Shown here: piece after piece, positions 1-9,875 of the stretch
Layout of the letters: every line of letters begins with the position of its first letter
Numbering within the stretch: position 1 is the first letter of the stretch
NCBI GenBank assembly: GCA_920105805.1
Contig: CAKKTI010000273.1
Span: 1-29,463, forward strand
Reading direction: 5' to 3'
Origin: Condylostoma magnum
Lineage: Eukaryota; Ciliophora; Heterotrichea; Heterotrichida; Condylostomatidae
DNA: 29,463 bases
The notes under the pieces: model-generated
What the model was told of the DNA's origin: nothing
The model's input: the letters and a program-made list of their open reading frames with translations, nothing else
Database searches by the model: none
Program-made: the position numbers and the translations under genes

Positions 1-1
1 G

Positions 2-556
2 CAATGGGCCCTGATAGCTAATCAACTTGAATCCAAATTTGGAATAAAGGGCAGAACAGGCAAGCAATGCAGAGAAAGATGGCATAATCATCTAAACCCT
101 ATAATAAGCAAGTAATCATGGACAATAGACGAAGAAATAGCATTATTTGAATCCCATAAAAGACTAGGCAATAAATGAGCTTAAATAAGCTCCAAACTTA
201 AAGGAAGGACGGATAATTCTATTAAAAATCACTTTTATTCCTATTTAAGACGTGAGTATAGGAAAAAGTATGGGTTGGAATCAAGTCGTAGTAATATTCA
301 TAATTATTCCAAATAGTTGTCTTAAAGCATACTTTAAAAGCTGTATAAGAGAAGAGGAAGAGAAAGAGCTAGCTCAGAAGACACTAATGACTCCACTACT
401 ATTATTGGGGATTGCACTTAGCTGCTTGATATAGATGAGGTTGATCTGCAGATAATAGGCCAACCCCTTGTACTATATCCCATTGAACTCGGCTACTCTG
501 AGTTTATCTGGAATGAAAGCCCAGAGGAACTGTTTATGTTCATTGATAGACATTAA
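2..556 (+). CDS. R2R3-type Myb DNA-binding protein (5' end missing)
   Basis: This is the 3' part of a Myb-family DNA-binding protein, probably a transcription regulator; its start lies upstream of the window. The frame opens inside one Myb repeat (GRTGKQCRERWHNHLNP) and continues into a complete second repeat (WTIDEE, GNKWAQI, GRTDNSIKNHFYS), the classic helix-turn-helix recognition helices of R2R3 Mybs. The second conserved Trp of that repeat is written TGA (176-178), and the adjacent Gln is TAA, so the reading needs UGA=Trp and UAR=Gln. After the repeats comes a basic patch (LRREYRKKYG) and then an acidic, Ser/Thr-rich tail of about 110 residues. I place the end at the tandem TAA TAA at 554-559 because coding character stops there. 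The gene converges on the next one, with about 155 nt between stops. Family assignment is firm; the biological target is unknown. Confidence 0.93.
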
Positions 557-711
557 TAACTTAAGTAATAATAGTTTAGTATTAATAGTGTTTATCACAA
601 CTTTTAATATCTTCTAAACTTACTTTTATACTAGAAGAGATAATATTTGCTCTATATTAACAAAAAGCCTTACAATAATAACACTTTTAATTATTTAATG
701 ATTAATATCTA

Positions 712-2077
712 TTATTCCCAGGGCGCTGTAAATCTTCTATCACCATTTTGTTCAATATCAGTAATATATGGCATCCCTAAGCTTATTTTACGAGAATTGT
801 TGTTGTTAAATACTTTTGTACTTTTAAGTTTTCAGGGAGCATCGAAATTCCTATAGTTTTTAGTTGTATTTTCAAGATTAAACGATATTTTCTAGCCTGC
901 TTTCCTGCTGTTTGATTGCATGCTTGAACTACTGCCCGTGCTTACCACCTGACGCCTAAAGGTCCTTATATCCACTATTGCTCTACTTCTGCCAGCTGAA
1001 CTTACTTATCTTATTGATCTATCATGCCTTGCACTTGCTACTCTATGCCTCTATATTGTCGAATTGGACTGATTCCGTATTGATCCAACTAAGAAAGAGT
1101 AGTTATCATTATTTATTTTTTATAGATTTCCATGTCTATCAGAAGGTCTGGGCTGGTTATTTTCAGTCATTTATGATATTAACTATGATAAAATACTATG
1201 ACTTAGCATTGGCTGATTATCTCGCGCTAGTATTAAGTCTTTCTAGTTTATTAGTGGAGTTTTAGAGCAAACTAAAGGAACAAAAACAGTTGCTAATACA
1301 AGTTTCTCGAATTCAGGACTTAGAATAAGAGATATATCAGCTTCCACTTGACCTTCTAGTTATTCCTAACATTTTGTTAATAGTCCTAATATAACAAGGT
1401 TGCTTTCCTTTAGTTATTAAACTGTTTTGTTAACTATATCACTTGCCTACTTTTTAGTTTGTTAAACAGCTGCTTAACATATAGATATAAGTCCGTATAG
1501 ATTTAACTAGCCTAGTTTAGTAATTTTAGTAGTTTATGTGCCATCAAGAATACTATTGATTGTTAAAACTGCTGTTTCAATGTAGCTTTTTGATTCTTCT
1601 AATTTCTAGAGTTTAAACAATACCATGAAGGATATTAAACATCCACAGAGAGTGATATCCACGTTGTACTCCTTCTGTAAGTTTTTAGCCCTAATTAGAA
1701 AGTTACTTTATCAATAAAAACTGAGCATCATATAGGAATTTAAGTGCTCCTACCAAATCTCCAACGTTTTGGAAAATAAAAGCTAGATTATAGTATACAA
1801 TTAACCTCCCCTTTCAAACTTTGTCTATTGAATCCCCAATTTCAAATAATATCAAATCTGTTTTGGCAGCCTTACTCACCATATCAAAAGCAAGGTACTA
1901 AAGATCAAACTACATAAAAATTATTCCAAGTGAATTGCATCTTTTAATAAATTATCTCAAAGTTAACTGTATATCCTTACTCCTATATCCCAAAAGGTAA
2001 GGTATTCGTTTACATTTATTTTCAAGCTGCTCATTACGTCTGAGCACCTGTTTAAGTCTTTGATACTTTTATTACAT
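712..2077 (-). CDS. Unknown helical, TPR-like protein with one short intron
   Basis: I do not recognise this 446-residue protein. Translation starts at the ATG complementary to 2075-2077. The first 170 residues are helical and look like degenerate TPR or ARM-type repeats (for example YYNLAFIFQNVGDLVGALKF). The second half is Ser/Arg/Asn-rich and probably disordered. The frame breaks near 1610 and is restored by removing a 25-nt GT...AG intron (1599-1623); total coding length then divides exactly by three. The end is set at tandem TAA TAG (712-714, then 709-711). Many in-frame TAA/TAG codons read as Gln and two TGA as Trp. It is divergent from the ZIP4-like gene, with 132 nt between start codons. 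Open reading on the opposite strand inside this region is a shadow. Confidence 0.8.
1599..1623 (-). other. 25-nt spliceosomal intron
   Basis: The coding frame shifts by one base here. On the minus strand the segment begins GTATTG and ends AATTAG. Removing it joins the upstream and downstream open frames in phase 1 and gives a total length divisible by three. A 28-nt alternative ending at the next AG also restores frame; an 18-nt option does not. No other interruption of this kind is needed anywhere else in the window. Confidence 0.65.
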
Positions 2078-2209
2078 TACGTTAAATGGAAGTTTTATAT
2101 TTATAAGTTTGTGGTTATTCTATTTGATGTTTTATTAGAACTGACACTGTTGTTAAATTAAGCGGTATAATTAAATCCATATTGCTTGCAGGTGGATAAG
2201 GGGGAAATA
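2078..2209. promoter_or_regulatory. Divergent intergenic region, 132 nt
   Basis: This gap lies between the start codons of the unknown helical protein (-) and the ZIP4-like protein (+) and must carry upstream signals for both. It is AT-rich with a short G-rich patch just before the plus-strand ATG. I see no recognisable promoter element. Confidence 0.5.
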
Positions 2210-4501
2210 ATGAATAATTTGATCGATCTAGAGCAGTATCTTTAGTTAGATTGTAGAGTTTGGGAAAAAGACTATTTAAATTTCGATATAGAATGTGGTT
2301 CTATAAATCAAGCAAATGAATTCTGAAATCTTTGTGTAAAGTTTTGCTAAAAATGAGCTTTTTCAGGATTAGTGAATGCTTAAATACTGTAATAACTAGC
2401 ATATCTACGCTATAATTCATGCTAATAGCTAAGCAAGTTTAATAGCAATCAATAAGTGTATAAATATTAATTAAGAACAGCAAAATGCTTTATTGATGCT
2501 GAATTGCCTGATATTGCCTAGAAGATTATAGATTAGTTTGAGTAATATGTAAAAGAAGATGATTTTGAAGGTTGCATTAATTTGTTGATATGAAAAATAG
2601 AGTTGAAAATATTATAAAATCAATGGGATATAGATAATTTAGTATCAAAGGCAGTTGAATTGGTAGTAAAACAACCATAGGAGAAGTATAGACTAGCAAA
2701 TTTGATATATAATAGAGTTTTGTTGAAGGTTTTTGAGCTTAAAAATTACCAATAATGCATCAACCTTATACAGAATCTAGCAAAGGTCGTAAATTTATTG
2801 CCTAAGAAAAACTAAATAATTGATGAGATTGCAGACAATTCTTAATCTATGCTTCTTAATTGCTATATTGAACTCTAAAAATACGATAATGCTGTATAAC
2901 TTTATAAAGAATTTCCAAGTAACGGCAATAATTTAGTTTTAGGCATAAAGTTGTATCTAGATATTAACGATTAGAATAAAGTGAATGAGATTTTAGATTA
3001 AATCATTCTAATTGGAGATGTTTAGTCCTTTAATAGCTCATTAGATGTGATGTTGAATAAAAACAAACTAATAGATACATGTAAAGCTATTAAAAAATTC
3101 AGTTAGAAAGTGTAGAATTAGGATATTTACATGAAATGACTGTAAATACTAGTAAGCTTATTTGTTATTAACGGTGCTTTTGATACATCTTTGCCCTATT
3201 TAAACATAACTTAAGTACTATAAGACATTCAGCAGTTTTAAATTGATAACATAATAAAATACAAGAAACTTGTATGGGATTATTCAACTGAGTTATTCTT
3301 TCAAGAAGAGTATCAAAAGTCATTTGAAGTACTTTCTACATACTACTTACCATATGCAGATTGATAAGAATAATAAAATTCATTTATTTTGTAAGCTAAA
3401 ATATACTTAGAATAAGAGATGCCTTTAAAAGCTGTTGATATACTACAAAATTGCCAATCTGATCCAATATCATTACTAATAAAGTTTAAATGCTAAATTT
3501 TACTAGGTACTGTCAATAAAGAGTGTATAGAGCAAATAATTAACTAATTATATGAAAATATACATATTGAAGCATTTATTTATGAAGCAAGTTAAGATGC
3601 TGATATATTTAACTAATTAATACAATTTAGTGACTGCATATTGGATAAACTAACTGATAAAGATGCATAAATTAAAATAATTTAACTTTTCTGCTAATAA
3701 TCATCAGACAGCAGTTAAGTCTTACAACTATTCTAGAAAATTAATTATAGCCTTTTAAATCAAGAACAAATATAATGATTTTTTGCAAAAGGATGGAACT
3801 CAGCAGTATCCTCCACTAATAATATCATAAGTTATGAGCTCTTCAAACTTTGCTATAAACTATCAATTGATTATATACATGAGGAAAGGATATTATGCTT
3901 AGATGCATGTTGTTTCAAAGCACTACAATCAGATTTAACTAATGAATATGATTATCTACTAGAATAAATATAATAAAGCGAGATTTGTAAGGAATATTAA
4001 GATTAGTTTGATGGGTATGTATTTGAAATAAACTTAGAAATGTAGCCTGATTATATATACGAATATATTGATTAGTTACCTAGGGAAACTAACTTTTTTA
4101 ATCTAGCTTGCATTTCAAATAAAGTTAAGAATAAATCAGTGGCATCTTACTGCCTAAAAGGTTCATTAAAGTACAATCAAATAAATTTTCACTAAAAGGT
4201 GCAAATATATAAAGAACTAGTGAAATTATCATAATCTGCCTAGGAATAGTTTAATTATATTGAAATAGCATATGAGTTTATAGTAGAATCTATTCCAACA
4301 GATGATCTAAAGTAACAATTACATTGATTTTTAGTAGAAGCGTGGAATAATGGAATACGGTTTTACTCAAATTTTCAACTTGACACAGCTGACAGATGAT
4401 TAGTCTTATGTATGAAAATAGCTGAACAAAGTTAGGATGAGTTATAAGACAGTATACAGCATGTTATAGAAGAAATAAGGGGAATTAAGCATAATAATTA
4501 A
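2210..4501 (+). CDS. ZIP4/SPO22/TEX11-like meiotic TPR protein
   Basis: This is a 763-residue all-helical TPR-type protein. Two segments match the signature repeat of the SPO22/ZIP4/TEX11 family, which promotes meiotic crossover formation as part of the ZMM group: IQWFFAKGWNSAV near residue 525 and LHWFLVEAWNNGIRFYSN near residue 705, the latter followed by a DTADRWLVLCMKIA helix. In both, the Trp before the hydrophobic pair is encoded by TGA, and about eight in-frame TGA codons in all read as Trp. Gln is very often TAA or TAG. The ATG at 2210 follows an AT-rich leader. I place the stop at TAA 4499-4501, since coding character on the opposite strand begins exactly there. The protein would act in the micronucleus at meiosis. 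Family call is by motif only; a generic TPR protein is the alternative. Confidence 0.68.
4498..4501. terminator. TTAA shared by two convergent stop codons
   Basis: The palindrome TTAA supplies the TAA stop of the plus-strand ZIP4-like gene (4499-4501) and the TAA stop of the minus-strand ankyrin gene (4498-4500). The two coding regions therefore meet with a 2-nt overlap and no spacer. The assignment depends on both genes really ending here, because UAA can also be read as Gln in this code. Confidence 0.6.
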
Positions 4502-6024
4502 TCTTTTTTTATAAATTCTCTTAAACTTTCTAGCATTAATGTAGAAGGAGGGGAAGTAGAGGGCACATAGGAAGGAATGTTGCTATCAATGTAATCTTTT
4601 ACTACTTGTTTTAGGTTCTTTTTATTACTCCTTTTAATAGGGGGAGGTTAATTTTCATAGATGTTATCAATAAGTTTATTCTATAGATTTTACACTTGCA
4701 GGGAGATATAATTGGACAATCTATGCTTTACATTTATTATCTATTTATTTATTTCTTCTTTAATGTATTTTTCAAAATGTTAATCTTCTGGCTCATTATT
4801 TTAGTTTAGTTCAATACTTTAGACAACCTCAACTCTATTACTAATCCCAGACTATCTAAATGTATCAGATGATACTCTAAAATTTGAGTCAACTAGACTT
4901 ATAGCAAAAGCTCCGTATCTCCTTTCAATAAAACCTTATAAATGTTGCAATATTCTCATTTACGACTTATTTTACATCTATTTGATTTACCTTTAAGTCT
5001 ATTCTTGAAAATTTAAGAACTCTTCAGATAATAGACTACTAGCTTATTAAGTTCAATTTATGTTTTATTGCTTCAGGTTAAGATCAATCTTTTCCCCTAT
5101 ATGATCCTCAACTTAACTCTTCATACTCTGCCTCCTCCCTAGGCTAATTGATTAATCCTATACAAAACTACTAGACAATGACCTAGGCCTAATGATTTTC
5201 CTATTAGATAAACCTCTCTGACTACTAATAACTCCTTACAACATCTCACTTATACTAGATTTTTTACTATAATCAATAGCTCTTTTACCAAAACAATCAA
5301 GCAGCTGTGAATTAGCTTTATTCTAAGTCAATACACTGACTATATCAGCATTTCCCTTTTTTACAGCTATGATTAACGGAGTTTGGCCTTTATTATCAGG
5401 TAAATTAGGATCAGCTCCTAAATTCAACAGCAATCTGGCACATTGCTACTTATTAAACAAGCATGATATGAAAAGGGCAGTTTACCCTGCGTTGTTTTAA
5501 GAATTTATATCAGCTCCGTAGAAAATTAAGTCCTTTGCTATTAACTCAAATCCTCATTTCACGGACAGTATTAAAGCTGTGTTTCCGTTTTGGTTCTTTT
5601 GATCTAAGCTTTAACTGTGAATCAACGTTCTTACTTTTGATCTGTTTCCGGACTCACAGGCAATCATTAGCAAGGAGTACCCGTGCTTAGTATTGATTGA
5701 CATTTTATTTACTACGAATACAAGCTGAGCGAGGACGATATATACTACTTGGTCTAAACTTCCCTCCGTATAGCTGTTTTACTATCCCTGATTCAAATAC
5801 AGAAGGCTGGATTTGTCTAAAGCTGCTATGTTTCTTTAATCCTTATTTACCTCCTTATGTAACAGCTTTATTTTAATTCAGTATATCTCTTGCACTTCTG
5901 GCTCTTGGGTATTTTCCTCTATTGACTTAGAATCTATAGTTATTATGGCATTTTAAATCATTATTGATTTTCCGTATTACTTGAGTTAGTTATCTTATGT
6001 TAACTGTTTTGGAAGGATTTACAT
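4498..6024 (-). CDS. Ankyrin-repeat protein
   Basis: This 508-residue protein has four to five ankyrin repeats between about residues 110 and 250 (GNTALILSVKWG, YGADINSQNNAGQTALF, LGADPNLPDNKGQTPL). Ankyrin repeats mediate protein binding; no catalytic domain is visible. The N-terminal 100 residues are charged and helical. The C-terminal 250 residues begin with a Ser/Arg-rich stretch (around residue 275), continue as Gln-rich coiled coil, and end with a Pro/Ser segment. The start is taken at the ATG complementary to 6022-6024; another in-frame Met about 20 codons later is possible. The end is the TAA in TTAA, shared with the convergent ZIP4-like gene. Gln in the repeats is often TAA/TAG, and two Trp are TGA. 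The gene is divergent from the small basic gene with 78 nt between starts. Confidence 0.85.
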
Positions 6025-6102
6025 TGAATGGTTGTGTCTTGTCTTTTATATAGTTTTAGCAGCTTTATATAAAACGATGCTTTTCTGTAAAGGTGATTAA
6101 AG
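6025..6102. promoter_or_regulatory. Divergent intergenic region, 78 nt
   Basis: This separates the start of the ankyrin gene (-) from the small basic gene (+). It contains a TATATAAAA stretch near 6066-6074, which may be a coincidental AT-rich run. No other signal is apparent. Confidence 0.4.
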
Positions 6103-6510
6103 ATGAAGAACTAGGAGGATTTCACTTCTTAGTGTATGTTTGAGTATTTAATTAGTTTTGCATATTTAACAAAAATGTTAGAGAAAAGTGCAACCTTATA
6201 ATAGCTTAGTAATATACACGAAGAAAGGAGATAAAAAATGATCCAAAAAATTTATGTATTGGGTAAAAATTTGCATTTGTCTAAAAGATATAATAGTAAT
6301 GATTCTCTAAGGAAAATACATTCTAAATCAGTATTTCTATAAAGAAAGAAAAAAGCTTGCTCTAATTTTTAAGCAAGGAATAGGCTGAATTAATAGTTAA
6401 AATAAAGTTTTAGTTTGAAAAAATCAAAACGTGTGATATTAAGTAAGTAAAGTAATGGATAAACGTAAAAGCATCGAATTATACTGCCTAAGCTTATATT
6501 TAATAGTTAA
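6103..6510 (+). CDS. Small basic protein, unknown
   Basis: This is a 135-residue protein of unknown function. It starts at ATG 6103 (MKNQEDFTSQCMFEYL) and has an N-terminal amphipathic helix, then a Lys/Arg/Gln-rich tail (for example RKKKACSNFQARNRL, SLKKSKRVILSKQSN). The tail suggests a nucleic-acid, microtubule or membrane-surface interaction, but this is a guess. Eleven or more TAA/TAG codons read as Gln, a density typical of neighbouring genes, and no TGA interrupts the frame. Later in-frame Met codons at 6136, 6175 and 6238 are possible starts. The end is set at TAA 6508-6510, 18 nt short of the convergent Bin3 gene's stop. I recognise no domain. Confidence 0.6.
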
Positions 6511-6528
6511 CTTAAGGATTTAATTAAT

Positions 6529-7338
6529 CTAATGCTTTTTGAATACAAAAATTGGTCTCTTAAAATTTTATTTGCCTCTTATAGGTAGAATTTTTGTTAA
6601 TAGCTAAAAATTTCAGTTCTAAGTAATATAATCTTCAAAATCCTAAGGCTTGATTTTGATTAGCCTGTAGTTTTATTGAAACACATAAGTTCTATTCTTA
6701 TACTTTTTGTATGATTTCCATGGTTATGGCTCAAACATAAATATTCCATCTGACACTAATAACTTATAAATATTATCAAACATTAAGTGTAATCCATTAT
6801 CCCCCCAATTTAACTGTATTCATTTACTAACAGACAAGCATAAAATAGTATCATAAGTATTGTCTTAGGGCTGTACTTCCAGAAAGTTTTATACTTTAAA
6901 CTCTATATTATACGGAAAAAACACATTTTTGCACTATATTTCCTAATAGCTTCCAACAAGTTTCCCAATTCCAGCTTGTTTAGCCAATACCTGATAACTT
7001 AAAGGCAATTTTTTCAGTTTTTACTCAATCCTCTTTAACTTTTACTACCTTTCCTATAAATCTAACTACGATTACAACCACATATAATTATCAACAGCCT
7101 AATTAATCAACTAATAATCAATATCAACAGCCACAATCCTAACAACATTAAACTAAATTGCCAATATCAAACTTAAAGTGGCATCATTACACCCAATATC
7201 AAGCACAATTTTCTAATCAAACCACTCCTCCTAAAACCCTTCTACTCTTGGATCATTCCACTTTTCATAATTCCTCAGCTTACTATAATTCCAATAGTTC
7301 CCATAGGCATACCTTAGATTCTTTTCCTGTCTATTCAT
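6529..7338 (-). CDS. Bin3/MePCE-family RNA 5'-phosphate methyltransferase
   Basis: This 269-residue protein belongs to the Bin3 family (MePCE/BCDIN3D), SAM-dependent enzymes that methylate the 5' phosphate of small RNAs such as 7SK or U6. Visible in order are the family N-terminal box YGNYWNYSKLR (about residues 10-20), the SAM-binding motif VLDIGCNDATLSL (about 47-59), an acidic VAVDIDY strand end, the core signature LCLSVSKWIQLNWGD (about 160-175), FMFEPQPWKSYKKYKNR, and the C-terminal box FKRPIFVF. One Trp of the core signature is TGA, and the Gln of EPQPW is TAA. The start is the ATG complementary to 7336-7338; translation ends at TAG 6529-6531 directly after the family's usual C-terminus. 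It lacks long extensions, resembling the compact BCDIN3D size. Which RNA it acts on cannot be told from sequence. Confidence 0.92.
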
Positions 7339-7397
7339 ATAACAATAATATTAAACAAATAACACCCTCTAAACAATCTCCTAAACCTAATTAAAAA
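7339..7397. promoter_or_regulatory. Divergent intergenic region, 59 nt, MePCE/fibrillarin
   Basis: Only 59 nt separate the start codons of the Bin3-family methyltransferase (-) and fibrillarin (+). The region is AT-rich and probably acts as a shared bidirectional promoter for two small-RNA-modification genes. No clear box is visible. Confidence 0.5.
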
Positions 7398-8270
7398 ATG
7401 GTTAGAGATTTACCCCCTAGAGGTCGTGGTGGTCCTTCCCGTGGTGGAAGACCAGACTTTAACTCTCAAAGAGGTGGTGGAGGCCGAGGGGGTCGTGGTG
7501 ATCGTGGTCGTGGTGGTCGAGGAGGCCGTGGTGGCCGTGGCGGTGGATTCAGAGGAGGAGCCAGAGCAGCAGTGCAGCCCCATCCTTAATTCCCAGGTGT
7601 ATTTATATCTAGAAGTCAAAGAGAAGACTCAATTATTACACTGAGCTACGCCCCTGGGGAGAGTGTGTATTAGGAAAAAAGAATCGCAGCTACTGATGAG
7701 GCAGGGGAGAAAATTGAATACAGAATATGGAATCCTTACAGGTCTAAAATCGCAGCTGCGATTTTAGGAGGAATCTCTAACATTTTTATCAAACCTGGAT
7801 GCAAGGTACTCTATCTAGGCGCTGCTTCCGGGACAACTGTAAGTCATGTATCGGATATTGTAGGACCCGAGGGTGCTGTATATGCTGTAGAGTTCTCGCA
7901 TAGATCTGGAAGAGATTTGGTCAATATGGCGAAAAGGAGGAATAATGTTGTACCGATTGTTGATGATGCCAGACATCCATTGCATTATAGAATGCTGGTG
8001 CCAATGGTAGACGTTTTGTTTGCCGATGTGGCGTAGAGGGATTAGGCTAGAATTTTTGCAAGTAATGCGCAGCATTTTCTTAAGAATGGAGGAAATTTTG
8101 TTATTTCTATAAAGGCTAATTGCATCGATTCTACTGTTGATCCCTAGGTTGTGTTTTAGAGGGAGATCAACACACTGAGAGAAGCATCATTTGAGCCTGA
8201 TGAAATGATTACACTGGAGCCGTATGAACTTGATCATGCTGTGGTTATTGGAGCTTATAGGTCACTTTAG
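7398..8270 (+). CDS. Fibrillarin (box C/D snoRNP 2'-O-methyltransferase)
   Basis: This is a complete 290-residue fibrillarin, the SAM-dependent 2'-O-methyltransferase of box C/D snoRNPs in the nucleolus. Residues 1-60 form the Gly/Arg-rich (GAR) domain. The methyltransferase domain follows: [26 protein letters not shown], the SAM motif [36 protein letters not shown], the FADVAQRDQAR helix, [10 protein letters not shown], and the C-terminal [13 protein letters not shown]. At least six internal TAA/TAG codons read as Gln, including both Gln of FADVAQRDQ, which are TAG at 8034 and 8043. The protein ends at TAG 8268-8270 followed at once by TAA, matching the family C-terminus; reading on as Gln would add a long non-conserved tail. 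Length and all motifs are normal for the family. Confidence 0.97.
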
Positions 8271-8336
8271 TAAGCATTTTTATGTATTTAAGTTTATTTA
8301 GATTGTGTTAAAATTCAGTATAATAAAAATAATGTA

Positions 8337-8969
8337 TTAATCATAATTATTACGCAATGTCTTTAATAATTTATCAATTCTTGGTATAATAGATGGTTGT
8401 TTTTTATTCAGAAGGCTTCTTGCATTTACTTTACTAGTAAAATAACTATGACTTCTACTCTATTACAACCTTCTATCTTATGTTTTACAATGCCTTCTGT
8501 TTCTGACTAAGCTTTCCAAATGCTGATGGTTATAAGACTCTTCTGTAAGTTCTTAGATATCATTCAAGTCTTCAATAAACTTCCTTAAATTCTCCTAACT
8601 TGTTGCAGATTTTCTCTTAATACTTCCTATTCCAGGTTCTTGCTTCTATTCAAGCTTCTGACACTATGAAATGATAGTATCTAATTGCTAGGTTCCACTT
8701 TTTATCTATGGGGATGATTTATGCCTGGTATGTGATTAACTTCTTCTCTCTTATTATGAATTAGGCTGGTTTATTCATCTTACAGTTAAATTTTTGTTTT
8801 ATATTTTTTTTTTCAAGTTAACAATGTACTTAGTGTCTTTAAACGCTTAATCTAAGGGCTTATTGCTTAATAAGTCTAATCTTCCTAGCTCTTTATCAAT
8901 ATTATGGAGAAAAGGCCTGCTACTATGCGACGAGTTTACAGGCCGTCTTCTTTAACTTAGTTGTTTCAT
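8337..8969 (-). CDS. Unknown basic low-complexity protein
   Basis: This 210-residue protein has no domain I recognise. It starts at the ATG complementary to 8967-8969 (MKQLSQRRRPVNSSHSS). It is rich in Gln, Ser, Arg and Lys, with a short amphipathic helix near residue 60 (AFKDTKYIVNLKKKI) and a possible coiled coil around residues 110-150 (TSQENLRKFIEDLNDIQEL). The Ser/Arg-rich tail is likely disordered. Gln is largely TAA/TAG, and one TGA reads as Trp in the N-terminal half. The end is set at TAA 8337-8339, 66 nt from the fibrillarin stop. Coding is supported by the uninterrupted frame and biased composition; function is unknown. Confidence 0.68.
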
Positions 8970-9021
8970 TACATTAGTCGGATTAATATGTTTTAGGGGG
9001 GTATTGCTTATCATATTGAAA
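8970..9021. promoter_or_regulatory. Divergent intergenic region, 52 nt
   Basis: This lies between the starts of two unknown genes on opposite strands. It includes a run of seven G at 8996-9001 and beyond (plus strand), unusual in this AT-rich setting. No known element is recognised. Confidence 0.4.
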
Positions 9022-9801
9022 ATGTCAACTAATAGTCTTAGATCTCATTTCACTTTTAATTAGTTGATTCCCTCAGAAAATCCAAAGCCATTATATAAGG
9101 TTAGGTCAATCAGTAATTTATACTACAACAATCCCACAGGAGATAACTCAGTTTTTAGTAGATTGATAAATGATACAAGCTCTAGAAGACAAAATTCAAA
9201 AATCATCGAGCAAAATTAAGAAGTTTCTACTTTTAAGCATAGTAGAAGAAGACATGCATAGACTAGTATTGAAGATATCGTGTCTTAAGGCAGATGCAGT
9301 GTAAATAACTCCTGTGATTATCTGAGTAGTTCTAATAAATCAATATAAAACTACTCGACTTACAATTCAGAGGCAAATTAAGGATTTTGCCCAACACTTA
9401 TTCCTATTATGCATAAGTACAGAAATCCTATCAAATTCAAGAATTATAAGAGTATGCAACGGAAATCGGTTAACATTGTCACTAATGTTAACAGCATTGA
9501 TCTAATTGCTGAGGAAGATATTAAAAGAATCGATGAAATGGAGAATCCTATGTCTGATCTAGAAATTAATGAGAGTGATAGAAATATCAATTCTATGTTA
9601 AACAGTATTGATGATATTGTTGTTTCCAATAATTCAGATTACTTAAAAGGTAGAATGAGTAATAGTTAGCAGTTGTAAGGGTCTTTTGAGAAACACAGGA
9701 AAGATTTGCTGTAGCTTACCTAGTAATCTGGAATCGATAAGAATAAGGCGAGTGTGTATAAGGATATGTTTACAAGAAGATCTAGTTAGAATAAATTTTG
9801 A
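9022..9801 (+). CDS. Unknown Ser/Asn-rich disordered protein
   Basis: This 259-residue protein starts at ATG 9022 (MSTNSLRSHFTFNQ) and is dominated by Ser, Asn, Arg and Lys, suggesting disorder. A moderately acidic helical stretch lies around residues 155-195 (NSIDLIAEEDIKRIDEMEN, then MSDLEINESDRNINSML). No catalytic or binding motif is evident. In-frame TAA/TAG codons read as Gln throughout. I place the stop at TGA 9799-9801 because the sequence after it becomes AT-rich and non-coding in appearance; the next candidate is TAA at 9814. It is the first of three tandem plus-strand genes. If the TGA call is right, this gene shows UGA acting as a stop in the same window where it usually means Trp. 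Confidence 0.68.
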
Positions 9802-9875
9802 GTATTGGAAACTTAATACTGTATTTCTACTAAATTAATTAAAAACTGCGTTTTTACTCTTATCTTATAATAAAA

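Noticed and set aside
978-1265. Plus-strand hydrophobic open frame, extendable with reassigned codons and vaguely like a COG8 or membrane protein
   Set aside because: It is antisense to the well-supported minus-strand helical gene; the Leu-rich look comes from reading AT-rich coding sequence backwards.
7158-7394. Asn/Gln-rich frame directly upstream of, and in frame with, fibrillarin
   Set aside because: It is antisense to the Bin3-family methyltransferase, whose conserved motifs fix the true coding strand here.
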